Assembly (NCBI GenBank): GCA_014360685.1
Contig: JACIXB010000021.1
Span: 1-64,000 of the forward strand
Direction: 5' to 3'
Source: Actinomycetota bacterium
Lineage (GTDB): Bacteria > Actinomycetota > Geothermincolia > Geothermincolales > RBG-13-55-18
DNA length: 64,000 nt
How positions within the stretch are numbered: position 1 is the first letter of the stretch; each line of letters starts with the position of its first letter. Positions 25,745 to 34,020 of the stretch are shown here, piece after piece. A program made the translations under genes and the position numbers. Below the pieces are notes generated by a model. The model had not been told where the DNA came from, searched no databases, and worked only from the letters and a program-made list of their open reading frames with translations.

Positions 25745-27043
25745 ATGGAGTATTTCAACCCCGCGGAGGTCCTGGAAAGAGAAAGGCTGGAGGAACTCCA
25801 GCTGCAACGCTTGAGGGAGACGGTGGACCGTCTGTATGAGAAGGTTCCGTTCTACAGGAAGAAACTGGATGAAGTAGGTTTTAAGCCCGGGGACATCCAC
25901 GACCTTTCCGATCTCCAGAAACTGCCCTTCACCACCAAGGACGACCTCAGGGACCATTATCCCTTCGGCCTTTTCGCGGTACCCATGCGGGACATCGTCC
26001 GCATTCACGCCTCCTCCGGAACCACCGGCAAACCCACCGTGGTGGGGTATACGGCCAACGACATAAGGGTGTGGGCCGACCTGGTGGCCCGGACCATCGT
26101 GGCCGCCGGGGGGACCCCGGACGATATCGTGCACGTGGCCTACGGTTACGGCCTGTTCACCGGGGGATTGGGTTTGCATTACGGGGCGGAGATGCTCGGC
26201 GCCACCGCCCTGCCCATGTCCGGGGGCAACACCAAGAGGCAGATAAGGCTCATGGTGGATTTTGGGAGCACCATTCTCTGCTGCACGCCTTCCTACGCCC
26301 TCAACATCGCCGAGGTCATGCGGGAGATGGGTGTCAGTCGGGAGATGATAAAACTCAAGGCGGGGATACTGGGGGCGGAACCCTGGACCGACGAGATGCG
26401 GGTGCAGATAGAGGAGGAGCTGGGCATTTCCGCCCACGACATATACGGGCTCTCCGAGGTGGTGGGCCCGGGGGTGTCCATAGAGTGCGGGGAGAAGAAC
26501 GGTCTGCACGTTTTCGAGGACTGCTTCATTCCCGAGATCATAGACCCGGACACCGGGGAAACCCTCCCGCCGGGACAAAGGGGGGAGCTGGTCTTCACCA
26601 ATATTAACAAGGAGGGCCTGGCCCTGCTTCGCTACCGCACCCGGGACATCTCCGCCCTGGACGTATCCCCCTGCCCGTGCGGGAGGACCCACGTGCGCAT
26701 GAAGAGGATAACCGGGCGCACCGACGACATGCTCATCATCCGGGGGGTCAACGTGTTCCCCTCCCAGGTGGAGGCGGTGCTCATGCAGATCCCCGGCCTC
26801 AGCCCCCATTACCAGTTGGTGGTGGACCGGGTGGAGAACCTGGACGTGCTGGAGGTCCAGGTGGAGGTCTCCCCACAGGTCTTCTCGGACGAAATAAAAA
26901 GGCTGGAGGAGTTGGAGCGCCGCATCGCCGAAGAGGTCCGGAGCTACCTGGGGCTGAGCGTCAAGGTGCGGCTCATGGAGCCCCGTTCCATCCAGCGTAG
27001 CGAGGGCAAGGCGGTGAGGGTCATAGACAGGCGGAAGATGTAG
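25745..27043 (+). CDS. paaK: Phenylacetate-CoA ligase
   Basis: The 432-residue protein belongs to the adenylate-forming PaaK family. It has the AMP-binding loop [14 protein letters not shown] (about 90-103), [25 protein letters not shown] and the C-terminal [23 protein letters not shown]. It should activate phenylacetate or a related aryl acid to its CoA thioester with ATP. Together with the ACT protein behind it, this is the arrangement seen in anaerobes that ferment aromatic amino acids. The start follows GGGGAGAGAGT, and a TAAAAT lies about 40 bases upstream. Confidence 0.92.
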   Translation: MEYFNPAEVLERERLEELQLQRLRETVDRLYEKVPFYRKKLDEVGFKPGDIHDLSDLQKLPFTTKDDLRDHYPFGLFAVPMRDIVRIHASSGTTGKPTVVGYTANDIRVWADLVARTIVAAGGTPDDIVHVAYGYGLFTGGLGLHYGAEMLGATALPMSGGNTKRQIRLMVDFGSTILCCTPSYALNIAEVMREMGVSREMIKLKAGILGAEPWTDEMRVQIEEELGISAHDIYGLSEVVGPGVSIECGEKNGLHVFEDCFIPEIIDPDTGETLPPGQRGELVFTNINKEGLALLRYRTRDISALDVSPCPCGRTHVRMKRITGRTDDMLIIRGVNVFPSQVEAVLMQIPGLSPHYQLVVDRVENLDVLEVQVEVSPQVFSDEIKRLEELERRIAEEVRSYLGLSVKVRLMEPRSIQRSEGKAVRVIDRRKM

Positions 27044-27054
27044 GAGGTAACGGG

Positions 27055-27486
27055 GTGAAGGTCAGGCAGGTTTCCGTATTCCTGGAGAATAAGTCGGGCA
27101 GGCTGTACGAGGTATGCAAGTGCCTGGCCGATGCGGGGATCAACATCCGCGCGCTGGCTATCGCCGAGACCGCCGATTACGGCGTGCTGAGGCTTATCGT
27201 CAACGACCCGGACACGGCGGTTAGGGTGCTCACGCAGGAAAACTTCACGGTCAGCGAGACGGAGGTCATAGCCGTCGAGGTCCCCGACCGGCCGGGAGGG
27301 CTGGCCGGCGTGCTGGCTCCCCTTTACGACGCCAACGTGAACATCGAGTATCTCTACTGCTTCGTGGAGAAGAGCGGGGAGAGCGCCATCGTGGTTTTCC
27401 GCGTGGAGCAGATCGACAGGGCCATACAGGCCCTGCAGGGAAGCGGGTTCACGGTGATGCGCGAGGAAGACGTATACCGGATTTGA
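27055..27486 (+). CDS. Tandem ACT-domain regulatory protein
   Basis: The 143-residue product is two ACT domains in a row (about 1-70 and 71-143), with the typical NKSGRLYEVCKCLADAGINIRAL and DRPGGLAGVLAPLYDANVNIEYL. ACT domains bind amino acids, and this stand-alone form is commonly encoded next to phenylacetate-CoA ligase genes. It probably senses an aromatic or branched amino acid and modulates the ligase or a partner. The GTG start follows GGAGGTAACG, 12 bases after the paaK stop. Confidence 0.87.
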   Translation: MKVRQVSVFLENKSGRLYEVCKCLADAGINIRALAIAETADYGVLRLIVNDPDTAVRVLTQENFTVSETEVIAVEVPDRPGGLAGVLAPLYDANVNIEYLYCFVEKSGESAIVVFRVEQIDRAIQALQGSGFTVMREEDVYRI

Positions 27487-27502
27487 GCGCCGGGAGGGCG
27501 AC

Positions 27503-27922
27503 ATGGCGGTCCATACCGCAAGCCTGGAACTTTCCACCGGGGGCGGATCGGAGATAATCGACATCACCGGCAAGGTGCAGGAGGCTGTCGAGGGTTCCCG
27601 GCTCCGCGAGGGGCTGGTGACCGTTTTCGTGCCCGGATCCACCGGGGGAGTGATCACCCTCGAGTACGAGCCCGGGCTGGTCAAGGACCTGGGAGAGGCT
27701 TTCGAGAGGCTTGCGCCCCGGGGAAAGCCCTACCATCACGATCGCACCTGGGGCGACGGTAACGGTCACAGCCACGTGCGCGCCTCCCTGGTGGGGCCCT
27801 CGCTCAGCGTCCCTTTCCGGGAGCGGAGGCTTATCCTCGGTACCTGGCAGCAGATCGCCTTCGTGGATTTCGACAACCGGCCCCGGCGCCGGGTTCTCAT
27901 CGTCCAGGTCATGGGCGAATGA
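27503..27922 (+). CDS. YjbQ/UPF0047 family protein
   Basis: The 139-residue protein shows the family signature GNGHSHVRASLVGPSLSVPF and LGTWQQIAFVDFDNRPRRR. YjbQ proteins have thiamin-phosphate-synthase-like activity reported in some bacteria, but the true role is not settled. It follows the ACT gene by 16 bases and overlaps the next gene by ATGA. Its presence in this operon may be incidental. Confidence 0.85.
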   Translation: MAVHTASLELSTGGGSEIIDITGKVQEAVEGSRLREGLVTVFVPGSTGGVITLEYEPGLVKDLGEAFERLAPRGKPYHHDRTWGDGNGHSHVRASLVGPSLSVPFRERRLILGTWQQIAFVDFDNRPRRRVLIVQVMGE

Positions 27923-28446
27923 AGGAAGCTCCACCACGAGAACGCCGGAGTCGCGGGAAAGAGAAGCATATGTCCGGAAACGCCTCCCGTCGGGACAAGG
28001 TGCCGTATTCGCTGCGCGTCCTTCTTTACTATTTCCTCCTCTTCTTCCTTTACCGCTACCTGGTGCACGGGTACCTGGAGGAAAAACTCTCCCGCCAGAT
28101 GCTGGGACCGGGGGATACCCTGCAGGCGACCCTGGTGACCATGGCCTATCTCCTGCTCTGCGCCCTGCCTCCCTGGCTCTGGAGCCGCAACAGCCCAGGA
28201 CGCTCCCTGTCCCGGGGCCTGGAGTCCTATACCTGCTACGCGGCCGTCTTCCTGGGGTCGGGGTTCGTCTATTCCCTGCTCGGAGGGGAAAGCTGGAAGG
28301 CCTGGTACGGCCTTGCGGCGGGCGGCGGGGCATGGGAACACGTCCTCACTTCCACCGGTTTGGCCCTGGTCTTCATAGCCTCCGCCTGGTTGGGAGGGAG
28401 AAAAAAGAGGCGCCGTCGAGGACGACGTGGAAGGAGCGGTAAATAG
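27919..28446 (+). CDS. Four-helix membrane protein of unknown function
   Basis: The product has four hydrophobic segments (SLRVLLYYFLLFFLYRYLV, ATLVTMAYLLLCALPPWLW, YTCYAAVFLGSGFVYSLL and STGLALVFIASAWLGG). It ends in a very basic tail, RKKRRRRGRRGRSGK, which should lie in the cytoplasm. The ATG overlaps the yjbQ stop; an alternative start is the ATG 17 codons later. I do not recognise the family. The convergent M28-like gene begins 30 bases after its end. Confidence 0.6.
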   Translation: MKEAPPRERRSRGKEKHMSGNASRRDKVPYSLRVLLYYFLLFFLYRYLVHGYLEEKLSRQMLGPGDTLQATLVTMAYLLLCALPPWLWSRNSPGRSLSRGLESYTCYAAVFLGSGFVYSLLGGESWKAWYGLAAGGGAWEHVLTSTGLALVFIASAWLGGRKKRRRRGRRGRSGK

Positions 28447-28475
28447 GGAACCCGCGCCCCTTTCATGGAGGCTCT

Positions 28476-29858
28476 TTATCGGTCCGGCCCCTTCCCTGGT
28501 TCGCGCGCGGCGAACCTTCCACGTCGCAGGCCGCCGTGGTCCACGGCGTCGACCAGGGCGCGGACGAAGTCCAGCGCCAACCTCAGGTTGCGCGGATCCA
28601 CGTTGGCCTGGTCGTCCCGTTCCCACCTCCAGAAACGGGGGACGGACGTCTCCTCCCTGCCCGTGACGGTCATGGCCCGGTGGCCGCGGGAGAGGAGGTG
28701 GAAGGCCTCCCCGGGATAAAGGCGGTTGGATGTCAAGCCGCCGCTGTAATGGGCGTAGGAATCGATGATCCGGCGGGCCAGCCGGAGGAGGCGCCGGTCG
28801 GCGTGGAAGCCTGGGAAAGGACCTTCCTTCACCACGCAGGCCGGAAAGCCCCGACCCACACCCTCCAGGACCAGGAAATAGGCGCCGCGGAGCTCACGGC
28901 GGTGCCTGCGCAGCAGGACGCGGGCACCCCGGCCGTTGGCTTCCGAGGCGCCGGTGAAAGCGAACCACAGCTCCGCGCCGTGGGGGCGGTGGCGGGAATA
29001 GTTTCGGGCCAACTCGAGCAGGAGGGCCACCCCCGAGCCGTTGTGGTTGCCGCCCGGGGAGGCGCGGCGGGATAACGCTTTGGTAAAAAGTGCCAGCATG
29101 GACAGAAAGGGGAGGGAGGTCATGGCCAGGCCCGCGTGCCACAGGAAACCCAGCTTGGAGGAATCCATGCCCAGGAGGCGTCCCCCGTAAGCCAGGGTGA
29201 AGAGGATGAAAAGGAGCCCATGCGCCGCCGTGTCTGCGGCGCGAAAGGGGCGGTACAGGGAGATCAGGCCAGGCCGGTAATAAAAGGCGATCCGGTGGCT
29301 GTCCAGGTGCGCCATCAACACCACGCGGGTCTCGGGCTCCCTGGACGGCGGGATCCGGATCAGGACGTTGGTCGAGCGGCCGGAAGGCGCTATCCAGAAA
29401 AAGGGACTTCGACCGTACCGTTCGAGGAGGAAGGCCAGGAAACCGCCGGCCAGAAGGGCGTAGGACAGGTGCCCGTTCACGGGGAAGAGGAGGGCGCCCG
29501 CGATGACCAGGAGGCGGTCCAGGACCTTTGCCCAGGCGGTGGTGAGAGGGGTGCGGAAATCATGGGCCTCGGCATGGAAGCCCAGTTTCTCGAGCTCACG
29601 CAGCACGTACTGGGCGGCCCGGTTTTCGCCTTTGCTTCCCGGAGGGCGTGGCCCGATGCCCGTCGCCAGGTGCCGGGCGGGGTGAGCGATGCTCCTATCC
29701 CACCGCCTGGAGCCGGGCTCCCGGGATGCGGAGACGGTGTGCTGAAGTATCCCTTCCCTTTCCTCCACCGTCGTCGACCTTCGTGACAGGGTACCGCGTC
29801 CCCGGCGGGGCTGCCGGGAACCGAATATGCCCGCGTGCGGGTCGTGAACATCATACAA
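28476..29858 (-). CDS. M28-like membrane peptidase with altered active site
   Basis: The protein (460 residues in the track ORF) resembles M28 aminopeptidases: PGSKGENRAAQYVLRELEKLGF, VVLMAHLDSH, PGGNHNGSGVALLLELAR and TGASEANGRGARVLL. Three hydrophobic segments sit between the H-motif and the second zinc motif. Two normally invariant residues differ: the Asp of the NDNxSG motif is His (NHNGSG), and the first Glu of the EE pair is Ser (ASEANG). It may therefore be a weak or non-catalytic homologue. The true start is unsure; a GTG at 29768 would remove an Arg-rich N-terminus. Confidence 0.65.
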   Translation of the reverse strand: MYDVHDPHAGIFGSRQPRRGRGTLSRRSTTVEEREGILQHTVSASREPGSRRWDRSIAHPARHLATGIGPRPPGSKGENRAAQYVLRELEKLGFHAEAHDFRTPLTTAWAKVLDRLLVIAGALLFPVNGHLSYALLAGGFLAFLLERYGRSPFFWIAPSGRSTNVLIRIPPSREPETRVVLMAHLDSHRIAFYYRPGLISLYRPFRAADTAAHGLLFILFTLAYGGRLLGMDSSKLGFLWHAGLAMTSLPFLSMLALFTKALSRRASPGGNHNGSGVALLLELARNYSRHRPHGAELWFAFTGASEANGRGARVLLRRHRRELRGAYFLVLEGVGRGFPACVVKEGPFPGFHADRRLLRLARRIIDSYAHYSGGLTSNRLYPGEAFHLLSRGHRAMTVTGREETSVPRFWRWERDDQANVDPRNLRLALDFVRALVDAVDHGGLRRGRFAAREPGKGPDR

Positions 29859-29905
29859 TATTTCAACGCCATACAGCCTATGACCTGCGCTCGGGGATCC
29901 CCGCC

Positions 29906-30016
29906 GCCGGCCCTGCAGGATGCGGCGTCGAGGACCTACAGGTGGTCATGCTGGCGTGTAAGCGTGAAGAGCTGGAAGCCGGCCCTGCAGGATGCGCCGT
30001 CGAGGACCTACAGGTG
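29906..30016 (+). repeat. 39-bp direct repeat, two copies 72 bp apart
   Basis: GCCGGCCCTGCAGGATGCGG... occurs at 29906-29944 and again at 29978-30016 with one mismatch. Each copy can form a hairpin between CCTGCAGG and CCTACAGG (one G-T pair). It lies upstream of the xseB/dxs operon. The 24-codon periodicity makes an ORF (29835-30017) look repetitive, but that ORF has no supporting start signal. Confidence 0.85.
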
Positions 30017-30132
30017 ATAAAACAAAGGGGAGAGAATAGAATAATGGGGAGTCGGCGGTTACCCTGAAGGGGATACCGGGAACCCGAGGGTTAACCGTCA
30101 CCTTACCTCGAAGAACGGGAGGTGCTGGAGGA

Positions 30133-30291
30133 TTGTCCGAGGAATTGGAGATCACGGGTCGGCTGAAGGCCATCAGGCAAAAAATGGAAGCGCTGGAACG
30201 CGAGGAGGACGTGGACGCGGCCGTCGAACTCCTCGAGGAAGCGGCCATGGAAGCGGAGAGGTTGGGAGCGGAACTGGAGGGTGAGAAGTGA
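30133..30291 (+). CDS. xseB: XseB-like protein (exonuclease VII small subunit), short
   Basis: The track omits this 52-residue ORF. Its sequence RLKAIRQKMEALEREEDVDAAVELLEEAAMEAERLGAELE resembles the two-helix body of XseB, and it lies directly before dxs, where xseB usually lies. It overlaps the dxs GTG by four bases. The start is uncertain: TTG at 30133 has GGAGG too close, and TTG at 30145 has better spacing. No xseA is next to it, so exonuclease VII activity cannot be assumed. The homology is weak and rests partly on position. Confidence 0.5.
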   Translation: MSEELEITGRLKAIRQKMEALEREEDVDAAVELLEEAAMEAERLGAELEGEK

Positions 30292-32174
30292 GGCCGACCC
30301 CGCTGCTGGACTCGCTCACCGGGCCCTCCGACCTCAGAACCCTCGATTACCGCGAGCTTGAGGTACTGGCCGAGGAGATAAGGGCGGTCATCATAGACAG
30401 CGTGGCCCGCTGCGGGGGCCATCTGGCTCCCAGCCTCGGGGTCGTGGAGCTGACTTTAGCCCTTCACCGGGTTTTCGACAGTCCACGCGACCGCATCATC
30501 TGGGACGTCGGGCACCAGAGCTACGCGCACAAGTTGGTCACCGGCCGCCGGGAGGCCTTCCGCAACCTCAGGTGCCGCGGTGGCTGCAGCGGTTTCACCC
30601 GCCGGGAAGAAAGCCCCCACGACGTGGTGGACGCCGGTCACGCCAGCACGGCCATCAGTTATGCCCTGGGCCTGGCCACGGCCAGGGACCTGAGCGGGGA
30701 GGACTACGAGGTGGTGGCAGTGATCGGCGACGGAGCCCTGACCGGGGGGCTGGCCTACGAGGCCCTTAACCAGGCCGGGGCGCTGAAAAAACACCTCATC
30801 ATCGTTTTGAACGACAACGGGATGTCCATCTCCCGCAACGTGGGCGCCATGTCCACCTACCTCACCCAGATGCGGCTGAATCCCCGCTACGTCCGCGTCA
30901 AGGGGGGCATCAAGGAGATCGTCGAGAGCGTTCCCTTGGTCGGGGCGCCCACCGACCGCCTCATGCATTCCCTCAAGGAGAGGGTCAAGAACTTCCTGAT
31001 CCCGGAGTTCATCTTCGAGGAGCTGGGGATCAAGTACGTGGGAGTGGTGGACGGTCACGATATCCGGGCCATGGAGAAGGACCTCAGCTTGGCCCGGGGA
31101 GTGGAAGGCCCGGTGCTCATCCACGTCGTCACCCGCAAGGGAAAGGGATACCCTCCCGCGGAGAGGGAGCCGGACCTCTATCACGGCGTGGGGCCCTTCG
31201 ACGTGGAAACGGGGAAATTCAAGGCCGGCGGGGCCAACCCCACCTTCACGGAGACCTTCGGAAGGGTGATGTGCGAGATGGCTCGGGAGGAGCCCCGCCT
31301 GGTGGCCATCACCGCGGCCATGAAGTTGGGAACCGGCCTGGACGATTTCGCGGCCCTCTTTCCCAGCCGCTTTTTCGACGTGGGCATCGCCGAGCAACAC
31401 GCGGTGACCCTCGCGGCGGGGTTGGCCCTGGGGGGCTATCGGCCGGTGGTGTCCATATATTCCACCTTCCTGCAGAGGGCCTTCGACCAGCTGGTGCAGG
31501 AGGTTTGCCTCCAGAACCTCCCGGTGATCTTCACCCTGGACCGCTCCGGCCTGGTGGGGGAGGACGGGCCCACCCACCACGGGGCCTTCGACCTCTCCTA
31601 CCTGCGCATGCTCCCGAACATGACGGTCATGGCCCCGAGCGACCAGGAGGAATTGCGGGACATGATGTGGGCGGCCCTCGAGGTGAAGGGGCCGGTGGCC
31701 ATACGCTACCCGCGGGGAAGCGGGAGCTCCCGGCAAGTGGATTCCCGGCCCAGGCCGCTGGAGATGGGGCGCAGCCGGGTGGTCCGGGAAGTCGAGGGCG
31801 AGGTGACCATCATCGCCGTGGGCCGGATGGTGGGGATCGCCCTGGAAGCGGCGGAGGTATTGACGCGCAGGGGCGTGGAGGCGGAGGTGGTGAATGCCCG
31901 GTTCGTCAAGCCGCTGGACGAGGAAATGGTCAAGGAGCGGGCGGAAAAACGCCGCCTACTGGTCACCCTGGAGGAGAACGTTCTGCACGGGGGTTTCGGG
32001 GAGGCGGTAGCCGTCCTGCTCCAGGAGGAGGGCGCGGGATGCCGGTTTTTACGCCTCGGCTTGCCGGACCGTTTCGTGGAACATGGAAAGGTGGACGAGC
32101 TTTTCGTCTCCCTGGGACTGGACCCGACCTCGGTGGCCGGAACGGTGCTGAGGAGCCTGGAGAGCGTGGATTGA
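30288..32174 (+). CDS. dxs: 1-deoxy-D-xylulose-5-phosphate synthase
   Basis: The 628-residue enzyme condenses pyruvate and glyceraldehyde-3-phosphate in a thiamin-diphosphate-dependent step, the first of the non-mevalonate isoprenoid pathway. It shows DVGHQSYAHKLVTGR, the ThDP motif VIGDGALTGGLAYEALNQAG...NDNGMSIS, DVGIAEQHAVTLAAG and DRSGLVGEDGPTHHGAFDL. Length and domain order are standard. The GTG start overlaps the xseB-like stop. The order dxs-tlyA-nadK-recN is conserved in many Gram-positive genomes. Confidence 0.96.
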   Translation: MRPTPLLDSLTGPSDLRTLDYRELEVLAEEIRAVIIDSVARCGGHLAPSLGVVELTLALHRVFDSPRDRIIWDVGHQSYAHKLVTGRREAFRNLRCRGGCSGFTRREESPHDVVDAGHASTAISYALGLATARDLSGEDYEVVAVIGDGALTGGLAYEALNQAGALKKHLIIVLNDNGMSISRNVGAMSTYLTQMRLNPRYVRVKGGIKEIVESVPLVGAPTDRLMHSLKERVKNFLIPEFIFEELGIKYVGVVDGHDIRAMEKDLSLARGVEGPVLIHVVTRKGKGYPPAEREPDLYHGVGPFDVETGKFKAGGANPTFTETFGRVMCEMAREEPRLVAITAAMKLGTGLDDFAALFPSRFFDVGIAEQHAVTLAAGLALGGYRPVVSIYSTFLQRAFDQLVQEVCLQNLPVIFTLDRSGLVGEDGPTHHGAFDLSYLRMLPNMTVMAPSDQEELRDMMWAALEVKGPVAIRYPRGSGSSRQVDSRPRPLEMGRSRVVREVEGEVTIIAVGRMVGIALEAAEVLTRRGVEAEVVNARFVKPLDEEMVKERAEKRRLLVTLEENVLHGGFGEAVAVLLQEEGAGCRFLRLGLPDRFVEHGKVDELFVSLGLDPTSVAGTVLRSLESVD

Positions 32175-32233
32175 AGCGAGGGGCCGGGGTCGCGTACCGG
32201 ACTTCCGCCGGCCGCGCGACGGGGTAGGACCGG

Positions 32234-33139
32234 GTGGCGGCAGGAGATATGGAGAGACTCGACCGCTGGCTGGTGGACAGGGGGTACTTCCCCTCCCGGG
32301 AGAGGGCCAGGCTGGCCATCATGGCCGGAGAGGTGGAGATAGAGGGAAGGGGTGAGGTCCTCAAGGCGGGCACCAAGGTGCGCCCCGGGGACCGGGTACT
32401 GGTGCGTTCCCGCCCCCGCTACGTCTCCCGTGGAGGGGAGAAACTGGAAGGAGCCCTGGAGAGGTTCGGCCTACGGGTGGAGGGGAGGCGGGCCCTTGAC
32501 GTGGGCTCTTCCACCGGCGGTTTCACCCACTGCCTCCTCCAGCGCGGGTCCTCCCGGGTTGTGGCCCTGGATGTCGGAAAGGGGCTCCTGCACTGGGACC
32601 TCAGGCGGGATCCCCGGGTGACGGTCATGGAGGGGCGAAACGTCCGCCACCTCCATCCAGGGGACCTGCCTTTCATCCCCGATCTCGTGGTCGTCGATCT
32701 CTCCTTCATCTCCCTGCGCAAGGTGTTGTCGGTGCTGCGGGATATACTCACCCCCGGCGGCGACATGTTGGTCCTGGTGAAGCCCCAGTTCGAGGCGGGG
32801 CGGGCTCAGGTGGGCAAGGGGGGCGTGGTGCGCGATCCGGAGGTTCACCGGGAGGTCCTGCGGGAAGTGTTGCGGGAAGGGCGGAAGCTGGGCCTGGCCC
32901 TGCGGGGGCTGGCTCCCTCCCGCCCGCCGGGTGCTGACGGCAACCGTGAATATTTCGCCTGGTGGTCCGCGGGAGGGGAGGAGGGGATTCCCGACCGCCG
33001 GTGGGAAGAGTTGATACGGGAAGCGGTTGAGGAGTCCCTGCGGGAGGCGGGGACCCTCGGCGGCAGCGCAAGGCCGGGGCGGCGGGGAAGCGCGGACAAA
33101 CCCCGTACAAGCCCGGAAGGAAAGGAGGACGGGCGGTGA
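32234..33139 (+). CDS. tlyA: TlyA-family rRNA (cytidine-2'-O)-methyltransferase
   Basis: The protein has an S4 RNA-binding domain at the N-terminus (MERLDRWLVDRGYFPSRERARLAIMAGEVEI). A FtsJ-like methyltransferase fold follows, with motif I ALDVGSSTGGFTHCLL and LVLVKPQFEAGR. TlyA methylates 16S and/or 23S rRNA; some members are also called hemolysin A, though this is not their proven role. The track GTG gives 301 residues; the ATG five codons on matches the family start better, but its binding site is very close. It overlaps nadK by GTGA. Confidence 0.9.
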   Translation: MAAGDMERLDRWLVDRGYFPSRERARLAIMAGEVEIEGRGEVLKAGTKVRPGDRVLVRSRPRYVSRGGEKLEGALERFGLRVEGRRALDVGSSTGGFTHCLLQRGSSRVVALDVGKGLLHWDLRRDPRVTVMEGRNVRHLHPGDLPFIPDLVVVDLSFISLRKVLSVLRDILTPGGDMLVLVKPQFEAGRAQVGKGGVVRDPEVHREVLREVLREGRKLGLALRGLAPSRPPGADGNREYFAWWSAGGEEGIPDRRWEELIREAVEESLREAGTLGGSARPGRRGSADKPRTSPEGKEDGR

Positions 33140-33993
33140 GAAACGTGGGCATCATGCCCCACATCTACAAGGAAAAGACCCTCCGGGCCGCGGGCGAACT
33201 GCGGCGCTGGTTGGAAAGTAAGGGCCTGGAGGTGAGGATGCTGCGGGAGGACGCCCGGGCCTCCGGATGCCCGGAGAGCGGGATGGAAGAGGACCGTTTC
33301 CTCCGTCACCTGGACCTGGTTATTTCCCTGGGCGGGGACGGAGCCATGCTCCGCGCCTCCTCCTTCGCCTATCGGGCCGACACCCCGGTGGTGGGGGTCA
33401 ACCTGGGCAAGAAGGGTTTCCTCACCGCCCTGGAGATGGAGGACATGTATTCCGGGCTGGAGGAGGTCCTGCGGGGGCGCTACCTGCTCCAGGAACGGAT
33501 GGTGCTGGAATGCTGGATAAAGGAAGGTTGCGGGGGACGTCCCCTCTACGCGCTCAACGAGGTGGTGGTGGGGAAGCGGGAGCTGCAGAGGATGATACGC
33601 CTGGAAGTGGAGATTAATGGTAAATATTACCATTACTATTCCGGCGACGGGGTCATCTTCTCCACCCCCACCGGCTCCACCGCTTATTCCCTGTCCGCCG
33701 GGGGTCCCATCGTGGAACCCACCCTGGAATGCATCATCCTCACCCCCATATGCAGCCATTCGCTGGTGGACCGCTCGGTGATAATCTCGCCCCAGAGCGA
33801 GATAGGCGTGCTGGCGCGGCGGGAGAAGGTCATGCCCTCCATTTCCGTGGACGGGAGAGAGGAGGTGGAGCTCCCGCACGGCGGAAAGGTGCTCATCCGC
33901 AGGGCTCCCCGCCGCCTGAAGATGATTAAGACGGTGGGGTATTCCTTCTATTCCCTCCTGCGCGAGAAGTTCGAGTTCCCGGAGGGGAAGTGA
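33136..33993 (+). CDS. nadK: NAD kinase
   Basis: The 285-residue enzyme phosphorylates NAD to NADP. The family motifs are SLGGDGAMLRA, VNLGKKGFLTAL, NEVVVGKRE and the DGVIFSTPTGSTAYSLSAGGPIV loop. Length is normal. The GTG start overlaps the tlyA stop by four bases, so the two are translated together, as in many related genomes. Confidence 0.95.
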   Translation: MRNVGIMPHIYKEKTLRAAGELRRWLESKGLEVRMLREDARASGCPESGMEEDRFLRHLDLVISLGGDGAMLRASSFAYRADTPVVGVNLGKKGFLTALEMEDMYSGLEEVLRGRYLLQERMVLECWIKEGCGGRPLYALNEVVVGKRELQRMIRLEVEINGKYYHYYSGDGVIFSTPTGSTAYSLSAGGPIVEPTLECIILTPICSHSLVDRSVIISPQSEIGVLARREKVMPSISVDGREEVELPHGGKVLIRRAPRRLKMIKTVGYSFYSLLREKFEFPEGK

Positions 33994-34020
33994 GTGGCAC
34001 AGCCCGTGGGGAGGTCGAAC

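Noticed and set aside
29835-30017. ORF with repeated PALQDA-SRTYR units that looks like a multi-core peptide precursor
   Set aside because: The repetition comes from the 39-bp DNA repeat; there is no ribosome binding site and no modifying enzyme next to it.
30456-31736. Minus-strand ORF of 426 codons opposite dxs
   Set aside because: Same reason: antisense to a well-supported enzyme with no recognisable product.
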